Source: Nitrosomonas sp.
GTDB taxonomy: Bacteria > Pseudomonadota > Gammaproteobacteria > Burkholderiales > Nitrosomonadaceae
Length of the DNA stretch: 38,266 nt
Direction: 5' to 3'
Assembly (NCBI GenBank): GCA_021774265.1
Contig: JAJFJG010000018.1
Coordinates: 1 to 38,266, forward strand
Shown here: positions 16,250-25,633 of the stretch, piece after piece
Position numbering within the stretch: the first letter of the stretch is position 1
Layout: each line of letters starts with the position of its first letter
Notes under the pieces: generated by a model
Told to the model about the DNA's origin: nothing
The model's input: the letters and a program-made list of their open reading frames with translations, nothing else
Databases searched by the model: none
Program-made: the position numbers and the translations under genes

Positions 16250-19036
16250 ATGCTTAATATTAGAACTAATTCAATAAAAAAAATATCGCTGATAAATTTA
16301 ATTATTGTCGTGGCGTTAAGTATTACGGCATGTGGTAATACGAAAGACACCGAGACATTAATAGCAGAGGCCAAGCAATATCAACAGTCTGGCGATAATA
16401 ATTCCGCCATTATTCAACTTAAAAATGCAATACAACAGGAACCAAATAATCGTGAAGCGCGCTTCTTGATAGGTGTAAGTTATACCGAAACGGGCGACGC
16501 GTTGTCTGCCGAAAAAGAACTTAATCGTGCGCTAGGCCTTGGAATGGATGCCAATAAAGTCATTCCTATATTGGGAGAATCTCTGTTAAAAATTGGTGAA
16601 TTTCAGCAGCTGCTAGATAAAACGGAAGATATTCCAGATATAAGTAAATCCACGGATATTCTACTTTTGCGTGGTGAAGCTCAATTAGCATTGGGAATGT
16701 ATGAAGAGGCTAAAGAATTATTTGAGCAAATACTTAGACAAGAACCTGATTCTCCTGAAGCACTCATTGGGTTGGCGAAATATTCACTTACAAAGAATGA
16801 CTTAGATTCTACTATGCGCTTCACAATGCAAGCCGTTAGAAAAAATGCAACTAATAGCGAGGCCTGGTTATTTCTAGGTAACCTCTTAAAAGCCCAGAAT
16901 AAAACTGATCAGGCGCTATCTGCTTTTGAAAATGTCATTAAGTTTGACTCAGAAAACGCAGATGCTCATATTTCTCGCGCAACAATAAAAATTGCAACTA
17001 AAGAATTTGAAGAAGCAAAATTAAATATTGAATCTGCAAAAGCAATATCACCAAATTCCTTAATCGTTGTTTATACTCAAGCATTACTTGAGTTTACTCA
17101 AGGAAATCATTCGGAGGCATTAGCTTCTATTCAGCAGGTACTCAGTGCAGCACCAGAACACATGCCAAGTGTTTTGCTCGCTGGTGCCATACAACACGCT
17201 TTAGGATCGCTAATACAGTCAGAGCAGTATTTGCGACAATATATAAAAGCCGACCCAAATAATCTTTATGCCCGCAAATTATTGGCAACGGTTCTGCTTA
17301 AGAACCAAAAGGCGCATATGGCTTTTGATGCTATTAAACCTGCTTTAGGCGTTGTAGACCAAGACCCTCAACTTTTTGCTTTAGCAGGTGAAGTTTATAT
17401 TCAAATGGGAGATTTTGATAAGGCAAATGAATATTTTAGCAAAGCGAGTATGCTGACACCGAATGACGCTGCACTGCATACAGCACTCGCTATTAGTAAA
17501 ATAGCACAAGGCGATAATGAACATGCCATCGCCGAGCTAAAAGCAGCAATTGACCTAGATGGCGATTCAACAAGAGCTGGTATTTTATTGGTAATGACTC
17601 ATATTCGACTTAAAGAATTTGATAAAGCACTAGATGCAGTTCAGATGCTTGAGAAGGAACAACCAAATAATCCACTTTTCCAAAACCTAAAAGGCGGTGT
17701 TTATTTGGGTAAGAAAGATACACCTAGTGCTCGTGCTAGCTTCAATAAGGCATTATCAATACAAGCTGATTATTTTCCAGCTGTTACTAATCTCGCTCGG
17801 CTTGATATGCAGGAGAATAATCCTGAAGCTGCAAAAAGGCGTTTTGAAGCTATTCTAGAAAAAGACAAAAAAAACCTTCAAGCAATGTATGCACTAGCTA
17901 ATCTTGCATTAAGTCAACGAGATATGGACTCGGCCACAAAATGGTTTGAGCTGGCGAGAAACAGAAATCCTGATGAACTCCAACCAGCAATTCAATTAGC
18001 CGCTTTTTATTTACGTGCAGGTGAAAAAAACAAACCACTTCTTATCTCTCAAAAACTGTTAAGCACGCATCCAGACGATATCCGTGTTTTAGAAATTTTA
18101 GCTCAGTCGCAATTGGCTAACGACAATAAAACTGCTGCATTAGAAAACTATGAAAAGATCGCGGCAAGATCACCTGAGTCAGCCGAAGTTCAATTTAGGA
18201 TCGCTTCCATTCATGCTTCAATGAATGATATCTCGGCAGCCTCTGCAGCATTAAAAAGAGCGATAGATATTAACCCTGACTTTCTTGAAGCAAAACTTTC
18301 CCAAGTGCAACTTGCCGTACAAAATAAAAATGAGAATGAAGCGCTAGAGTTAATTAAAGATATTCAGAAGAAACATAATGAGTCTCCTATTGGATATGTG
18401 CTTGAAGGTGATTTATTAGTATCACAGGACAAGACTGAACTCGCTATAGAAGCCTATGAGAAAGCAATTTCTGTTGCAGAAAACAGCGCAATCATGATTA
18501 AACTACACGACGCACTTAGCCGCATTGGGAAAGAAAAAGAAGCGAATGCTAAGATGAACAAATGGCTTACTGATAACCCATCTGATGCACAAGCACGCTT
18601 ATATTTCGCCAGTTCTTATTTAGATAAAAAACAGTATGATGCGGCTATTAAAGAATATGCAATAATTGCTCAACAGTTTCCAGACCATGCGATAACACTT
18701 AACAATTTAGCCTGGCTTTATCAACAGAAGAATGATTCTCGCGCTATTGAATATGCTGAAAGAGCTTTTCAAAATGCACCAGAAGCACCTTCTATTCTAG
18801 ATACCCTAGGCTGGATCTTATTAGAAAATGGAGATACCACACGAGCAGTAACGCTCTTAGAAAAAGCAGCCACTCTAGCACCTAACTCAGGTGAAATTCA
18901 ATATCATTTGGCCGCAGCACTGGCTAAATCAGGGGGCAAGTCCAAAGCTATAGAGCTACTTGAAAAAGTACTTTCCTCTGAGAGTACATTCACTCAAATT
19001 GAAGAAGCGAAGCGTTTATTAACGCAACTCAAATAA
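16250..19036 (+). CDS. prsT: PEP-CTERM-system TPR-repeat lipoprotein PrsT
   Basis: A 928-residue protein. A signal peptide with lipobox SITAC predicts acylation at Cys28. The rest is an almost unbroken run of tetratricopeptide repeats, e.g. AEAKQYQQSGDNNSAIIQLK near the start and WLYQQKNDSRAIEYAERAFQ near the end. Size, lipoprotein signal and TPR content match PrsT, which accompanies exosortase/PEP-CTERM exopolysaccharide loci. It is presumably membrane-anchored facing the periplasm, where it may scaffold polysaccharide or PEP-CTERM protein export. No exosortase, PrsK or PrsR is present in this window. AGGTG lies about 8 nt before the ATG. It stands alone on the plus strand, divergent from tviB and convergent with the BolA-family gene. 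Confidence 0.85.
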   Translation: MLNIRTNSIKKISLINLIIVVALSITACGNTKDTETLIAEAKQYQQSGDNNSAIIQLKNAIQQEPNNREARFLIGVSYTETGDALSAEKELNRALGLGMDANKVIPILGESLLKIGEFQQLLDKTEDIPDISKSTDILLLRGEAQLALGMYEEAKELFEQILRQEPDSPEALIGLAKYSLTKNDLDSTMRFTMQAVRKNATNSEAWLFLGNLLKAQNKTDQALSAFENVIKFDSENADAHISRATIKIATKEFEEAKLNIESAKAISPNSLIVVYTQALLEFTQGNHSEALASIQQVLSAAPEHMPSVLLAGAIQHALGSLIQSEQYLRQYIKADPNNLYARKLLATVLLKNQKAHMAFDAIKPALGVVDQDPQLFALAGEVYIQMGDFDKANEYFSKASMLTPNDAALHTALAISKIAQGDNEHAIAELKAAIDLDGDSTRAGILLVMTHIRLKEFDKALDAVQMLEKEQPNNPLFQNLKGGVYLGKKDTPSARASFNKALSIQADYFPAVTNLARLDMQENNPEAAKRRFEAILEKDKKNLQAMYALANLALSQRDMDSATKWFELARNRNPDELQPAIQLAAFYLRAGEKNKPLLISQKLLSTHPDDIRVLEILAQSQLANDNKTAALENYEKIAARSPESAEVQFRIASIHASMNDISAASAALKRAIDINPDFLEAKLSQVQLAVQNKNENEALELIKDIQKKHNESPIGYVLEGDLLVSQDKTELAIEAYEKAISVAENSAIMIKLHDALSRIGKEKEANAKMNKWLTDNPSDAQARLYFASSYLDKKQYDAAIKEYAIIAQQFPDHAITLNNLAWLYQQKNDSRAIEYAERAFQNAPEAPSILDTLGWILLENGDTTRAVTLLEKAATLAPNSGEIQYHLAAALAKSGGKSKAIELLEKVLSSESTFTQIEEAKRLLTQLK

Positions 19037-19040
19037 ATGC

Positions 19041-19292
19041 CTAACTTGACGCCTGACTAGCTGACCACTGTTCAGGCGTCAATGTTTTCATCGATAACGC
19101 ATGAATCTGCTGCTTCATTTTATCGCCTAACGCACTGTAAACTAGTTGATGTTGCTGAATCATATTTTTATCACGAAATTCGGCACTCACAATAACTGCT
19201 TGAAAGTGTTGCCCATCATCCCCCTCCACACGTACTAGCTCACAAGGCAATGATTCTTCGATGTGTTGTTTAATATATGCTGATGTAATCAT
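19041..19292 (-). CDS. BolA/IbaG-family protein
   Basis: An 83-residue BolA-fold protein. It contains VEGDDGQHFQAVIVS (the beta-strand region with the conserved His) and the C-terminal signature QIHALSMKTLTPEQW, closest to the short IbaG type. Such proteins bind glutaredoxin-coordinated Fe-S clusters and act in iron-sulphur trafficking or acid-stress physiology. It converges on prsT with only 4 nt between the stop codons, and its last codons form the terminator hairpin described separately. Confidence 0.85.
   Translation of the reverse strand: MITSAYIKQHIEESLPCELVRVEGDDGQHFQAVIVSAEFRDKNMIQQHQLVYSALGDKMKQQIHALSMKTLTPEQWSASQASS
19046..19088 (+). terminator. prsT terminator embedded in the bolA-family 3' end
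   Basis: A perfect 11 bp inverted repeat: TTGACGCCTGA (19046-19056) and TCAGGCGTCAA (19072-19082), separated by 15 nt and followed by TGTTTT on the plus strand. It begins 9 nt after the prsT stop. On the minus strand it encodes the end of the BolA-family protein, so the coding sequence doubles as the terminator for the convergent gene. The loop is long and the T-run modest, so efficiency is uncertain. Confidence 0.6.
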
Positions 19293-19340
19293 TTTGTACG
19301 CCCTCTATTCCTATTATTTTCAAATATTCTGTTAATATTC

Positions 19341-19510
19341 CTCCGGTTTAATACCGGATTAATCGATCATTCGGCCGATTGCTTTACTACACCATATCAA
19401 AATCAGCATTCGATGCCAATTGCGTCTGATTCATGATATATTCCTTCCAAACATCATCGGTAACGTTACCACTTGATGCTACCCAATATCAATTACGCAA
19501 ATTCTAGCAC
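19341..19510 (-). pseudogene. IS200/IS605-family TnpA (Y1 transposase) C-terminal scar
   Basis: Reading from about 19476 to the TAG at 19387-19389 gives YWVASSGNVTDDVWKEYI and then MNQTQLASNADFDMV. This is the C-terminal end of IS200-type HUH transposases (typically GYWVASSGNVTDEVWKKYI). An in-frame TGA precedes it where an Arg-Gly is expected, and no catalytic HUH or Tyr region remains. Downstream, TCCGG-TTTAATA-CCGGA (about 19343-19359) and a second imperfect palindrome around 19361-19380 fit the hairpin-bearing right end of these elements. Confidence 0.68.
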
Positions 19511-19807
19511 AGAGCAACATCTCGTTGCCGTGAGCCATCTTCCGCAGCAACTCTCTACATTTTATTCCGATATCTCTAAAAAATACTTCGCAAAGACAAA
19601 TAAATCTTCTCCACGCGCCCTACACCGCAATACCTCGCGGCAAGCCACAAGGCACGGGGAATTTCAAGTTTAGTCGTCGATACTAAATGATAATCGTAGT
19701 TTTATACAGTAAGGCTTCCGTGCTTGTAATCTTGCATCCATGAAGAACACTTTTCTTTGGGTTTACTCAACCTCTATTAGAGGTTTTTAAATTTCAAACA
19801 GCTCATT
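19511..19807. other. Gene-free stretch between IS200 scar and response regulator
   Basis: About 300 bp. A plus-strand 66-codon frame (19473-19673) overlaps the IS200 scar and has no recognisable domain; I do not support it. A small hairpin, AACCTCT (19769-19775) with AGAGGTT (19779-19785) followed by TTT, could terminate plus-strand transcription. It does not have a T-run on the minus strand, so it is a poor terminator for the regulator gene. Confidence 0.4.
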
Positions 19808-20791
19808 TTAAAGCCTTGAACTCCAATTATTCTTTATTGCAATCAGCTCTGGTAAAATATTCATAAATATTTTCTCCAAGTGTGGATCAAAGTGCGCTCC
19901 TGCTCCTTTCTCTATCTCCGCAGCTGCACTTTCAATTGACCAAGCCTCTTTGTAAGACCGTTTCATGGTCAATGCATCAAAAACGTCTGCAATGGCAATG
20001 ATTCGAGCAGACTCAGGAATATTCTCACCGGCCAATCCTTCTGGATAACCACTACCATCCCATTTTTCATGATGATAAAGCGCAATCTCGGCGGCCAGTT
20101 TAAACAATGGTGTATCGCCCTTAGAAAGAATGCTGTGCCCAATAACTGAGTGACTTTTCATTATTTTCCATTCATCGGCATCTAATTTTTCAGTTTTTTT
20201 CAAAATCGCATCGGGAATGCCTATTTTCCCCGTGTCATGCATGGGTGCCGCAAGCTCAATGAGCTCACAGGCTTCTGCAATCCACCCTGCTGCTTTCGCA
20301 ATAGCGCAGCTATAGGCTGCCATACGCCAAATATGCGCTCCAGTATCAACATCTTTATAGTGACCAGCTTCACCCAACATATAGACCGCAGCCCGCCGAC
20401 TCTTTTTTAATTCATTAACATGCACCAACGACAAATGCGTACGCACTCGAGACAATACAATGGGTGGCGAAACTGGCTTAATAATATAGTCTACTGCACC
20501 CACATCAAACCCATGCGACTCATCATCAACATCACTCATTGCAGTAACAAAAATAACCGGGATAGATTGCGTCTCGGGATTACTTTTTATACGTTGGCAG
20601 GCTTCATAGCCATCCATTTCAGGCATCATCACGTCTAGCAACACAAGATCCGGTTGATGCTTTGCCACAGCATCCAACGCTTCCTTACCATTCTTTGCAA
20701 AAATTAATGAGTAATCAGCATTCAAAATCTGGCGTAAGATTTGTAAATTATTGGGTTCATCATCAACGATAAGAATTTTCTTATTAGCCAT
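19808..20791 (-). CDS. Response regulator with HD-GYP domain (predicted c-di-GMP phosphodiesterase)
   Basis: A 327-residue two-domain regulator of the RpfG type. The receiver domain (1-125) has the acidic pair D10/D11, phosphoacceptor D53 in LLDVMMPEMDG, switch T83 and K105. The HD-GYP domain (about 135-310) has the metal-binding HD at H185-D186 (APMHDTGKIGIPD), HH at 240-241 and the GYP at 248-250 (WDGSGYPEGL), followed by ARIIAIADVFDAL. All key residues appear intact, so c-di-GMP hydrolysis is expected, controlled by phosphorylation. Its ATG overlaps the end of the upstream hybrid kinase gene by 8 nt, so the two are translationally coupled and almost certainly partners. Targets are not visible; the exopolysaccharide genes nearby are candidates. 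Confidence 0.93.
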   Translation of the reverse strand: MANKKILIVDDEPNNLQILRQILNADYSLIFAKNGKEALDAVAKHQPDLVLLDVMMPEMDGYEACQRIKSNPETQSIPVIFVTAMSDVDDESHGFDVGAVDYIIKPVSPPIVLSRVRTHLSLVHVNELKKSRRAAVYMLGEAGHYKDVDTGAHIWRMAAYSCAIAKAAGWIAEACELIELAAPMHDTGKIGIPDAILKKTEKLDADEWKIMKSHSVIGHSILSKGDTPLFKLAAEIALYHHEKWDGSGYPEGLAGENIPESARIIAIADVFDALTMKRSYKEAWSIESAAAEIEKGAGAHFDPHLEKIFMNILPELIAIKNNWSSRL

Positions 20792-23700
20792 GCTTGCTTC
20801 CTATATCTAGACCTAATTCTTCAGCCAAATTTTGGATTGTACGCTCTGCCTCGCGGAAACTAAAATTCTCAATGTTGTCAACGAGTATTTTTAGTTGACC
20901 CCTATTTAGCGAGCTTTTTAGCTGCTCAAGTATCGGTTCAATGTTATCAGGATTATCTGTCCCAAGTGCCGCCAACATGTCGATAAAGAGTTTTGATACT
21001 TTATTAGTATCGAAATCATGTTGCAAATTATTGTTCCTAGTATCAGCTTCTTTATTCAACTGACTAATGACTACCACTATTTCATCAATAGATTTGTTCA
21101 ATTCATCAACTAATGGCTCATACCCACTACGCTTTTCTTTTAGTGCACTATTAATTTCTGTCGCAATATTTGCGAGATATGTAATTGACAAATTACCTGC
21201 CACACCCTTTAAAGCATGGCTTATTCTCGCAGCGGTTTCAAAGTCCTTATTTTCTAACGCTTGTTTTATGAGCAGGCCATCTTGCAGATGATTCTGCGAG
21301 AAACTAATTAAGCTTTGAGCATAGCGTTTAGCATCACGCCAGTTTTTAAGTCCCTGCCGAGTATTAATACCCTTTAATTCAGGAAAATCCGTATTACTCT
21401 TTTGTGGTGAAATTTCTGATTCATCAATTACCGTGCCACTATCTTTTGGGACAACCTTGGCGATCTCTGCAAACAATTCGTTAAAATCTATCGGTTTACT
21501 GATAAACCCATCCATCCCTGCTTCAATACAATGCACTTTATCTTTTGCCAATACACTAGCACTCAAAGAAATAATGGGAATATGGGCACCCCGTTCAACT
21601 TCCATTTGCCTGATTTTTCGAGTAGCGTCTAAACCATCCATAACTGGCATTTGCACATCCATCAGAATTAAGTCATAACTTCCTTCGTTAAATTTTTCCA
21701 CCGCTTCTAAGCCATTTACTGCAACATCAAGTTGATGCCCAATCGCTTTTAAGCGAATCGAAGCCAATTCAGCATTTTCAGGGATATCTTCTGCCAGTAG
21801 AATTTTCAAGGAACGCGTAGCACGATACACCGCCTGAATGTTTCCTGTACCAGTTTTATAAGAAGGAGGGCAAGTAATCTGAGGAATAAAAACGGTAAAA
21901 TGGAATGTTGACCCAGTTCCTTCTTCACTCTCCGCCCAAATTTTTCCTTTCATACATTCGACGATTTGTCGACTAATCGTCGTCCCAAGTCCAGTGCCAC
22001 CATATTTCCGCGTTGTTGATGTATCTGCTTGAGCAAATGGTGCAAAAATTGCTTCTAAACGATCTTCTGGGATACCAATGCCTGTGTCCTTAATTTTAAA
22101 ATGCAGGAAATCTTTTTTAGTTGTAGGCTCTACCTGAAGCGTGACACTACCCTTATCAGTAAATTTTATCGCGTTACCGATAAGATTGATCAATACTTGT
22201 CTCAACCGTGCTGGATCACCAATAAAGCAATTTGACAGCGCTGAGTCATATTGCAAATTAATCGTGATATTTTTCTCTAACGCCTTAATACTTAGTGTTG
22301 ATAACGCATCATCTATTACTTGCGGAAGATTAAAAATAATCGTTTCAATATCAAACCGCCCTTCTTCTAATTTTGCAATATCGAGAATATCATTAAGCAA
22401 AGATAGTAATGATTTAGCAGATCGATTAATTGTATTAATGTGCTTATTCTGCATGTCATCTAATTTAGTTTGAAGGAGAATTTCCGAAAAACCAATAATC
22501 GCATTCATTGGCGTGCGTATTTCATGACTCATATTAGCCAGAAACGCCGTTTTGGCATGTGCCGCAGATTTAGACGCTTCTAATGCCTTATTCAGTTTCT
22601 TTTCATTCTTACGTAAATCGGCCGTTCTTTGCTGAACCTCTTCTTCCAACCCTATTCGTGCATTTTGCAATATACGATTGGCACGTTCACCAAAAAAAAG
22701 AGTGAAAATCACCCCAGCTGAAGAAAAAAACAACACCAGACCTAGCACCCCTATCATCGTCCAAGAAACGACTCTGTAGGGTCTCAATGCTTCTTCAACA
22801 TCAATCTCCGTTGTAATTCCTAGTCCTAATAAGCTATCCCAGAGCCACACGCCGTAGACAAGCACACCACGATAATCTCGATAACCGACCATGTCTTCAC
22901 CGGCCTCGCCACGGATAGCACTCGCTGCCATCCTAGTGAATGGCTGTTGATGACGCGGTATTTCTGGCAGATAACCTGTGACCATATTCCCACCAGGGTC
23001 TCTAATTTCTATTTCCAGAATACCTTTTTCGTTATATGCAATCAGACCTATGTTTCTTAGGTCATCATCAAAACGACTCTCAGATACTAATTGTCCATTC
23101 CTATTAAATGCATAGGTTTCTCCAGAATTACCGACCCGCCCCAATTGAATAACCCTGGAAAAATCATCAATTGGATCCAATCTTCTAGCTAAAGCTGAAA
23201 GTATGCTGCCATTCGCATCTCGTACTGGCGCTACTATAAAAATAGTAGAAGGTAGTTGAGAGGTTTTGGTATTCTTTTCATACAGATAAATATCCGAACG
23301 GATAGGAGGGACAAAAACTGTTTCACCTTTAAAAACACGTTCTAGCAGGTCGGGACGTGTCTCAGCAATCAAATTACGTTTACCAATATGATTGTCTCGT
23401 TTAGCACCTATATTGATAAAATCTTCATTGATGATGTAGTAGCCGGTTTCACCGAATCGATCTTGTGTTTCCTCAAAGAAATGGCGTATATCTGCTAATT
23501 CACCGGATTCAAGCAACTCTTTTTTATTCGGTGGAACATTCAATAAACGCGTAATATCCTTAACAAGAGCAGCATTCTCACCCACCTGAGTCATGTATTT
23601 TTTTTTATCAGATATCCATATTTTCAATCCTTCCGTCGTTGTTTGCAGAATAGAAGATAACGAGTTACGGGTATCTTTTAAAATCTCACGTTTATTGTAA

Positions 23701-23819
23701 TCGAGCACCTCATTAGTTAAATATCCAACAAGGACAAGGAAAAAAATAAGCGCGCATATCATTACATTCCGGAAAAAACGACTTCCAAAGCGAAAAAAAC
23801 TTCTTGTTGTCTTTTTCAT
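20784..23819 (-). CDS. Hybrid sensor histidine kinase with Cache-like sensor, REC and HPt domains
   Basis: A 1011-residue inner-membrane sensor. TM1 is about 17-36. A ~310-residue periplasmic sensor follows, with Cache-like features (IFIVAPVRDANGSILSALAR, then a second sub-domain GETYAFNRNGQLVSESRF). TM2 is about 353-377, followed by a short coiled coil. HisKA carries H432 (NMSHEIRTPMNAIIGFSE), and the ATPase has N box LINLIGNAIKFTD and G boxes DTGIGIPEDR and GGTGLGTTIS. The receiver (about 671-790) has phosphoacceptor D721 (LILMDVQMPVMDG). A C-terminal HPt carries H868 (ISHALKGVAGN). All four phosphorelay stations look intact, so the route H432-D721-H868 can pass to D53 of the HD-GYP regulator encoded next. 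Ligand unknown. ATG start; the upstream spacer is AT-rich. Confidence 0.93.
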   Translation of the reverse strand: MKKTTRSFFRFGSRFFRNVMICALIFFLVLVGYLTNEVLDYNKREILKDTRNSLSSILQTTTEGLKIWISDKKKYMTQVGENAALVKDITRLLNVPPNKKELLESGELADIRHFFEETQDRFGETGYYIINEDFINIGAKRDNHIGKRNLIAETRPDLLERVFKGETVFVPPIRSDIYLYEKNTKTSQLPSTIFIVAPVRDANGSILSALARRLDPIDDFSRVIQLGRVGNSGETYAFNRNGQLVSESRFDDDLRNIGLIAYNEKGILEIEIRDPGGNMVTGYLPEIPRHQQPFTRMAASAIRGEAGEDMVGYRDYRGVLVYGVWLWDSLLGLGITTEIDVEEALRPYRVVSWTMIGVLGLVLFFSSAGVIFTLFFGERANRILQNARIGLEEEVQQRTADLRKNEKKLNKALEASKSAAHAKTAFLANMSHEIRTPMNAIIGFSEILLQTKLDDMQNKHINTINRSAKSLLSLLNDILDIAKLEEGRFDIETIIFNLPQVIDDALSTLSIKALEKNITINLQYDSALSNCFIGDPARLRQVLINLIGNAIKFTDKGSVTLQVEPTTKKDFLHFKIKDTGIGIPEDRLEAIFAPFAQADTSTTRKYGGTGLGTTISRQIVECMKGKIWAESEEGTGSTFHFTVFIPQITCPPSYKTGTGNIQAVYRATRSLKILLAEDIPENAELASIRLKAIGHQLDVAVNGLEAVEKFNEGSYDLILMDVQMPVMDGLDATRKIRQMEVERGAHIPIISLSASVLAKDKVHCIEAGMDGFISKPIDFNELFAEIAKVVPKDSGTVIDESEISPQKSNTDFPELKGINTRQGLKNWRDAKRYAQSLISFSQNHLQDGLLIKQALENKDFETAARISHALKGVAGNLSITYLANIATEINSALKEKRSGYEPLVDELNKSIDEIVVVISQLNKEADTRNNNLQHDFDTNKVSKLFIDMLAALGTDNPDNIEPILEQLKSSLNRGQLKILVDNIENFSFREAERTIQNLAEELGLDIGSKHG

Positions 23820-24112
23820 AAATGATATCTAAGGAAAATTATTAAATTGACTCTACCATACCTATTAATCACATTTTATAGACTTACGTGAATCTTGTTC
23901 TTATTTTTATATTCTTTAATCAAAAATCAAAAATATTATAGATATTGAGACGAGGTAGAGATTAAACATTCTTAACTTAATTAAAATGAAAATTCTTAGA
24001 ATTCTACGAGTTTGGCTTGTCAGGCTTGAGAGCAAGTATATTCACTATGATCTCTTATCTGTTTTCTGGCACATCAAACACCAGTGTAACCGGATGCGTT
24101 TACCGCACGGTT
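23820..24112. other. Spacer upstream of hybrid kinase
   Basis: About 290 bp, very AT-rich in its first half, presumably carrying the minus-strand promoter of the kinase gene. The part beyond about 24000 encodes a short stop-broken continuation of the neighbouring IS3 scar, possibly OrfB. No convincing promoter boxes were picked out. Confidence 0.35.
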
Positions 24113-24426
24113 TCAATCAGAACGTATTTCACAGCGACTCCTGAAATAGGCCGCACACTTTTTTATGAAGCCACGCTCCATTCTGACTTCCGCTAACTCA
24201 CATTTTAGTCTGGTTAGCCCCAGTTCACGTTCAGTTAATATTTTGTTGTGCTTGCCAATTCCGGCATGGTCATCCCGCCTATCAGCATAAAACCAATTCT
24301 TAAAAGTTTTGTTTGGTAAAGATAAACGCTTTACCGCTTCTACAAATGTTAGACCGCTTTTTTGAAAAACAGTACCGATTGTTGATGAAATTCAGGACTG
24401 TGCTACGTAACGGTTAACTTCTTCAT
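24113..24426 (-). pseudogene. IS3-family OrfA remnant
   Basis: From an ATG at 24426 the frames read MKKLTVT, stop, HSPEFHQQSVLFFKK. After a shift they continue SGLTFVEAVKRLSLPNKTFK, NWFYADRR, then LTERELGLTRLKCELAEVRM and ERGFIKKCAAYF, ending at a TGA at 24113-24115. This is the OrfA helix-turn-helix plus leucine-zipper pattern (ENARLKRELAEVKMERDLLKKA in intact members). At least one internal stop and one frameshift are present. It is a different IS3 subgroup from the element at 20-1173. Confidence 0.72.
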
Positions 24427-24517
24427 TTTATGAGTCAATTCTATAAAACGTTGGACTCAGAAGCATACATCACGCTCTCCAACCAACAATTAAGAGTGAC
24501 ATAACCTAAATTTATTA

Positions 24518-25633
24518 TCAAAATTTTTCAGAGTCACTAAATGCAAAGATGATAAATCGTAGCATACCAACGAAAGTCAGAGACCATATCAGCAGCACAA
24601 GCCAGCTCCAATATTGAGAAATAATCACCAAAGATTCGAAATCTGTAGCATTTGTCAGAAGCATTGTGCTGGCCATGTACATCCCCATAGGGAAAACTCT
24701 GCTCCATGAGGAAATTTCAAAAGCATAATGTTGCCTACCAAACGTCAACCTCAACCATGGAAAGATTTTTACCCATATTGGCATTGGATCTGCGGTGTCT
24801 AAGCGGATTAATTTGCGAGCATCCATGATCAAGAGATAAGGAATCCACAATGTGGCAGTGATCCATATAAAAACAGTCATGTACAAAACGATTTCCCGGA
24901 TATTTTTCCATGCTGGTAGTTCTGGCATTCGAGTAATGAACTCGGAGCCTGCCAACGCTAAAATCGCTGCTGCTCCCATGCAAATCCAGTAAGGCGCGCT
25001 CCAGTCTTTAGGCTCAAACCGTCCAAATAAAAGGCGATAAAGCAATGGTACTATAATAATTAGATACAGAACGAAGCCTAGAACCCAAAGTCCCACCATA
25101 ACAAAATAACTATAGTCGGGATGTTTATCCGTCGTATCCAGAATACGCATACCCAATATAGATATAGATATTATGCTGACAACAATTAGCAAAGTCGTGC
25201 CGTTTATGATTTCAAGTATGCTGAATTTCCCCTTCATGGCAATGAAATTGAGCAAGATGAAATAGATGCATATAAGCCAGCCAGTCATGGCCATAAGCCA
25301 CAACAAAATTGCCAACCCTGTTGCCTGGCAAAAAATCGTAAGCTGAGTTCCGATGGTATTGGTCCCAACTACGAATGTCAAAAAAAGAAATGCACGTTGA
25401 AGGATTTTGAAGTCTGCCACTAAATTCGGTAGGAAAAATACGACCCGTGCAACTAGAATGGAACATAAAGTCAGATATAACAAAAGATTAACTGCGAACA
25501 ATAGCCTTGCTACACCGGGAGAACCCAGTATTTCAAAAGCAATCGACACGATGCCAGTGGCCATTACCATGGCAAAATTTGCCGGATAAAAATCTCTTAT
25601 GCTGTTTTTAATAACGACATTGTATTGTTTCAT
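24518..25633 (-). CDS. TDT-family (TehA/SLAC1-fold) transporter
   Basis: A 371-residue integral membrane protein with about ten hydrophobic segments, beginning FYPANFAMVMATGIVSIAFE. This is the typical TM1 of the tellurite-resistance/dicarboxylate transporter family (TehA, Mae1, SLAC1 channel fold). Near the C-terminus WSRVFPMGMYMASTMLLT is the usual TM9 signature. Members conduct or export small anions (sulphite, nitrate, chloride, dicarboxylates) or affect tellurite resistance; the substrate cannot be read from sequence. ATG start with a weak ribosome site. It stands alone, with an IS3 scar downstream and a long gene-free region upstream. Confidence 0.82.
   Translation of the reverse strand: MKQYNVVIKNSIRDFYPANFAMVMATGIVSIAFEILGSPGVARLLFAVNLLLYLTLCSILVARVVFFLPNLVADFKILQRAFLFLTFVVGTNTIGTQLTIFCQATGLAILLWLMAMTGWLICIYFILLNFIAMKGKFSILEIINGTTLLIVVSIISISILGMRILDTTDKHPDYSYFVMVGLWVLGFVLYLIIIVPLLYRLLFGRFEPKDWSAPYWICMGAAAILALAGSEFITRMPELPAWKNIREIVLYMTVFIWITATLWIPYLLIMDARKLIRLDTADPMPIWVKIFPWLRLTFGRQHYAFEISSWSRVFPMGMYMASTMLLTNATDFESLVIISQYWSWLVLLIWSLTFVGMLRFIIFAFSDSEKF

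Noticed and set aside
19769-19788. Terminator for the HD-GYP regulator gene
   Set aside because: The stem AACCTCT/AGAGGTT has a T-run only on the plus strand, whereas the regulator gene is on the minus strand.
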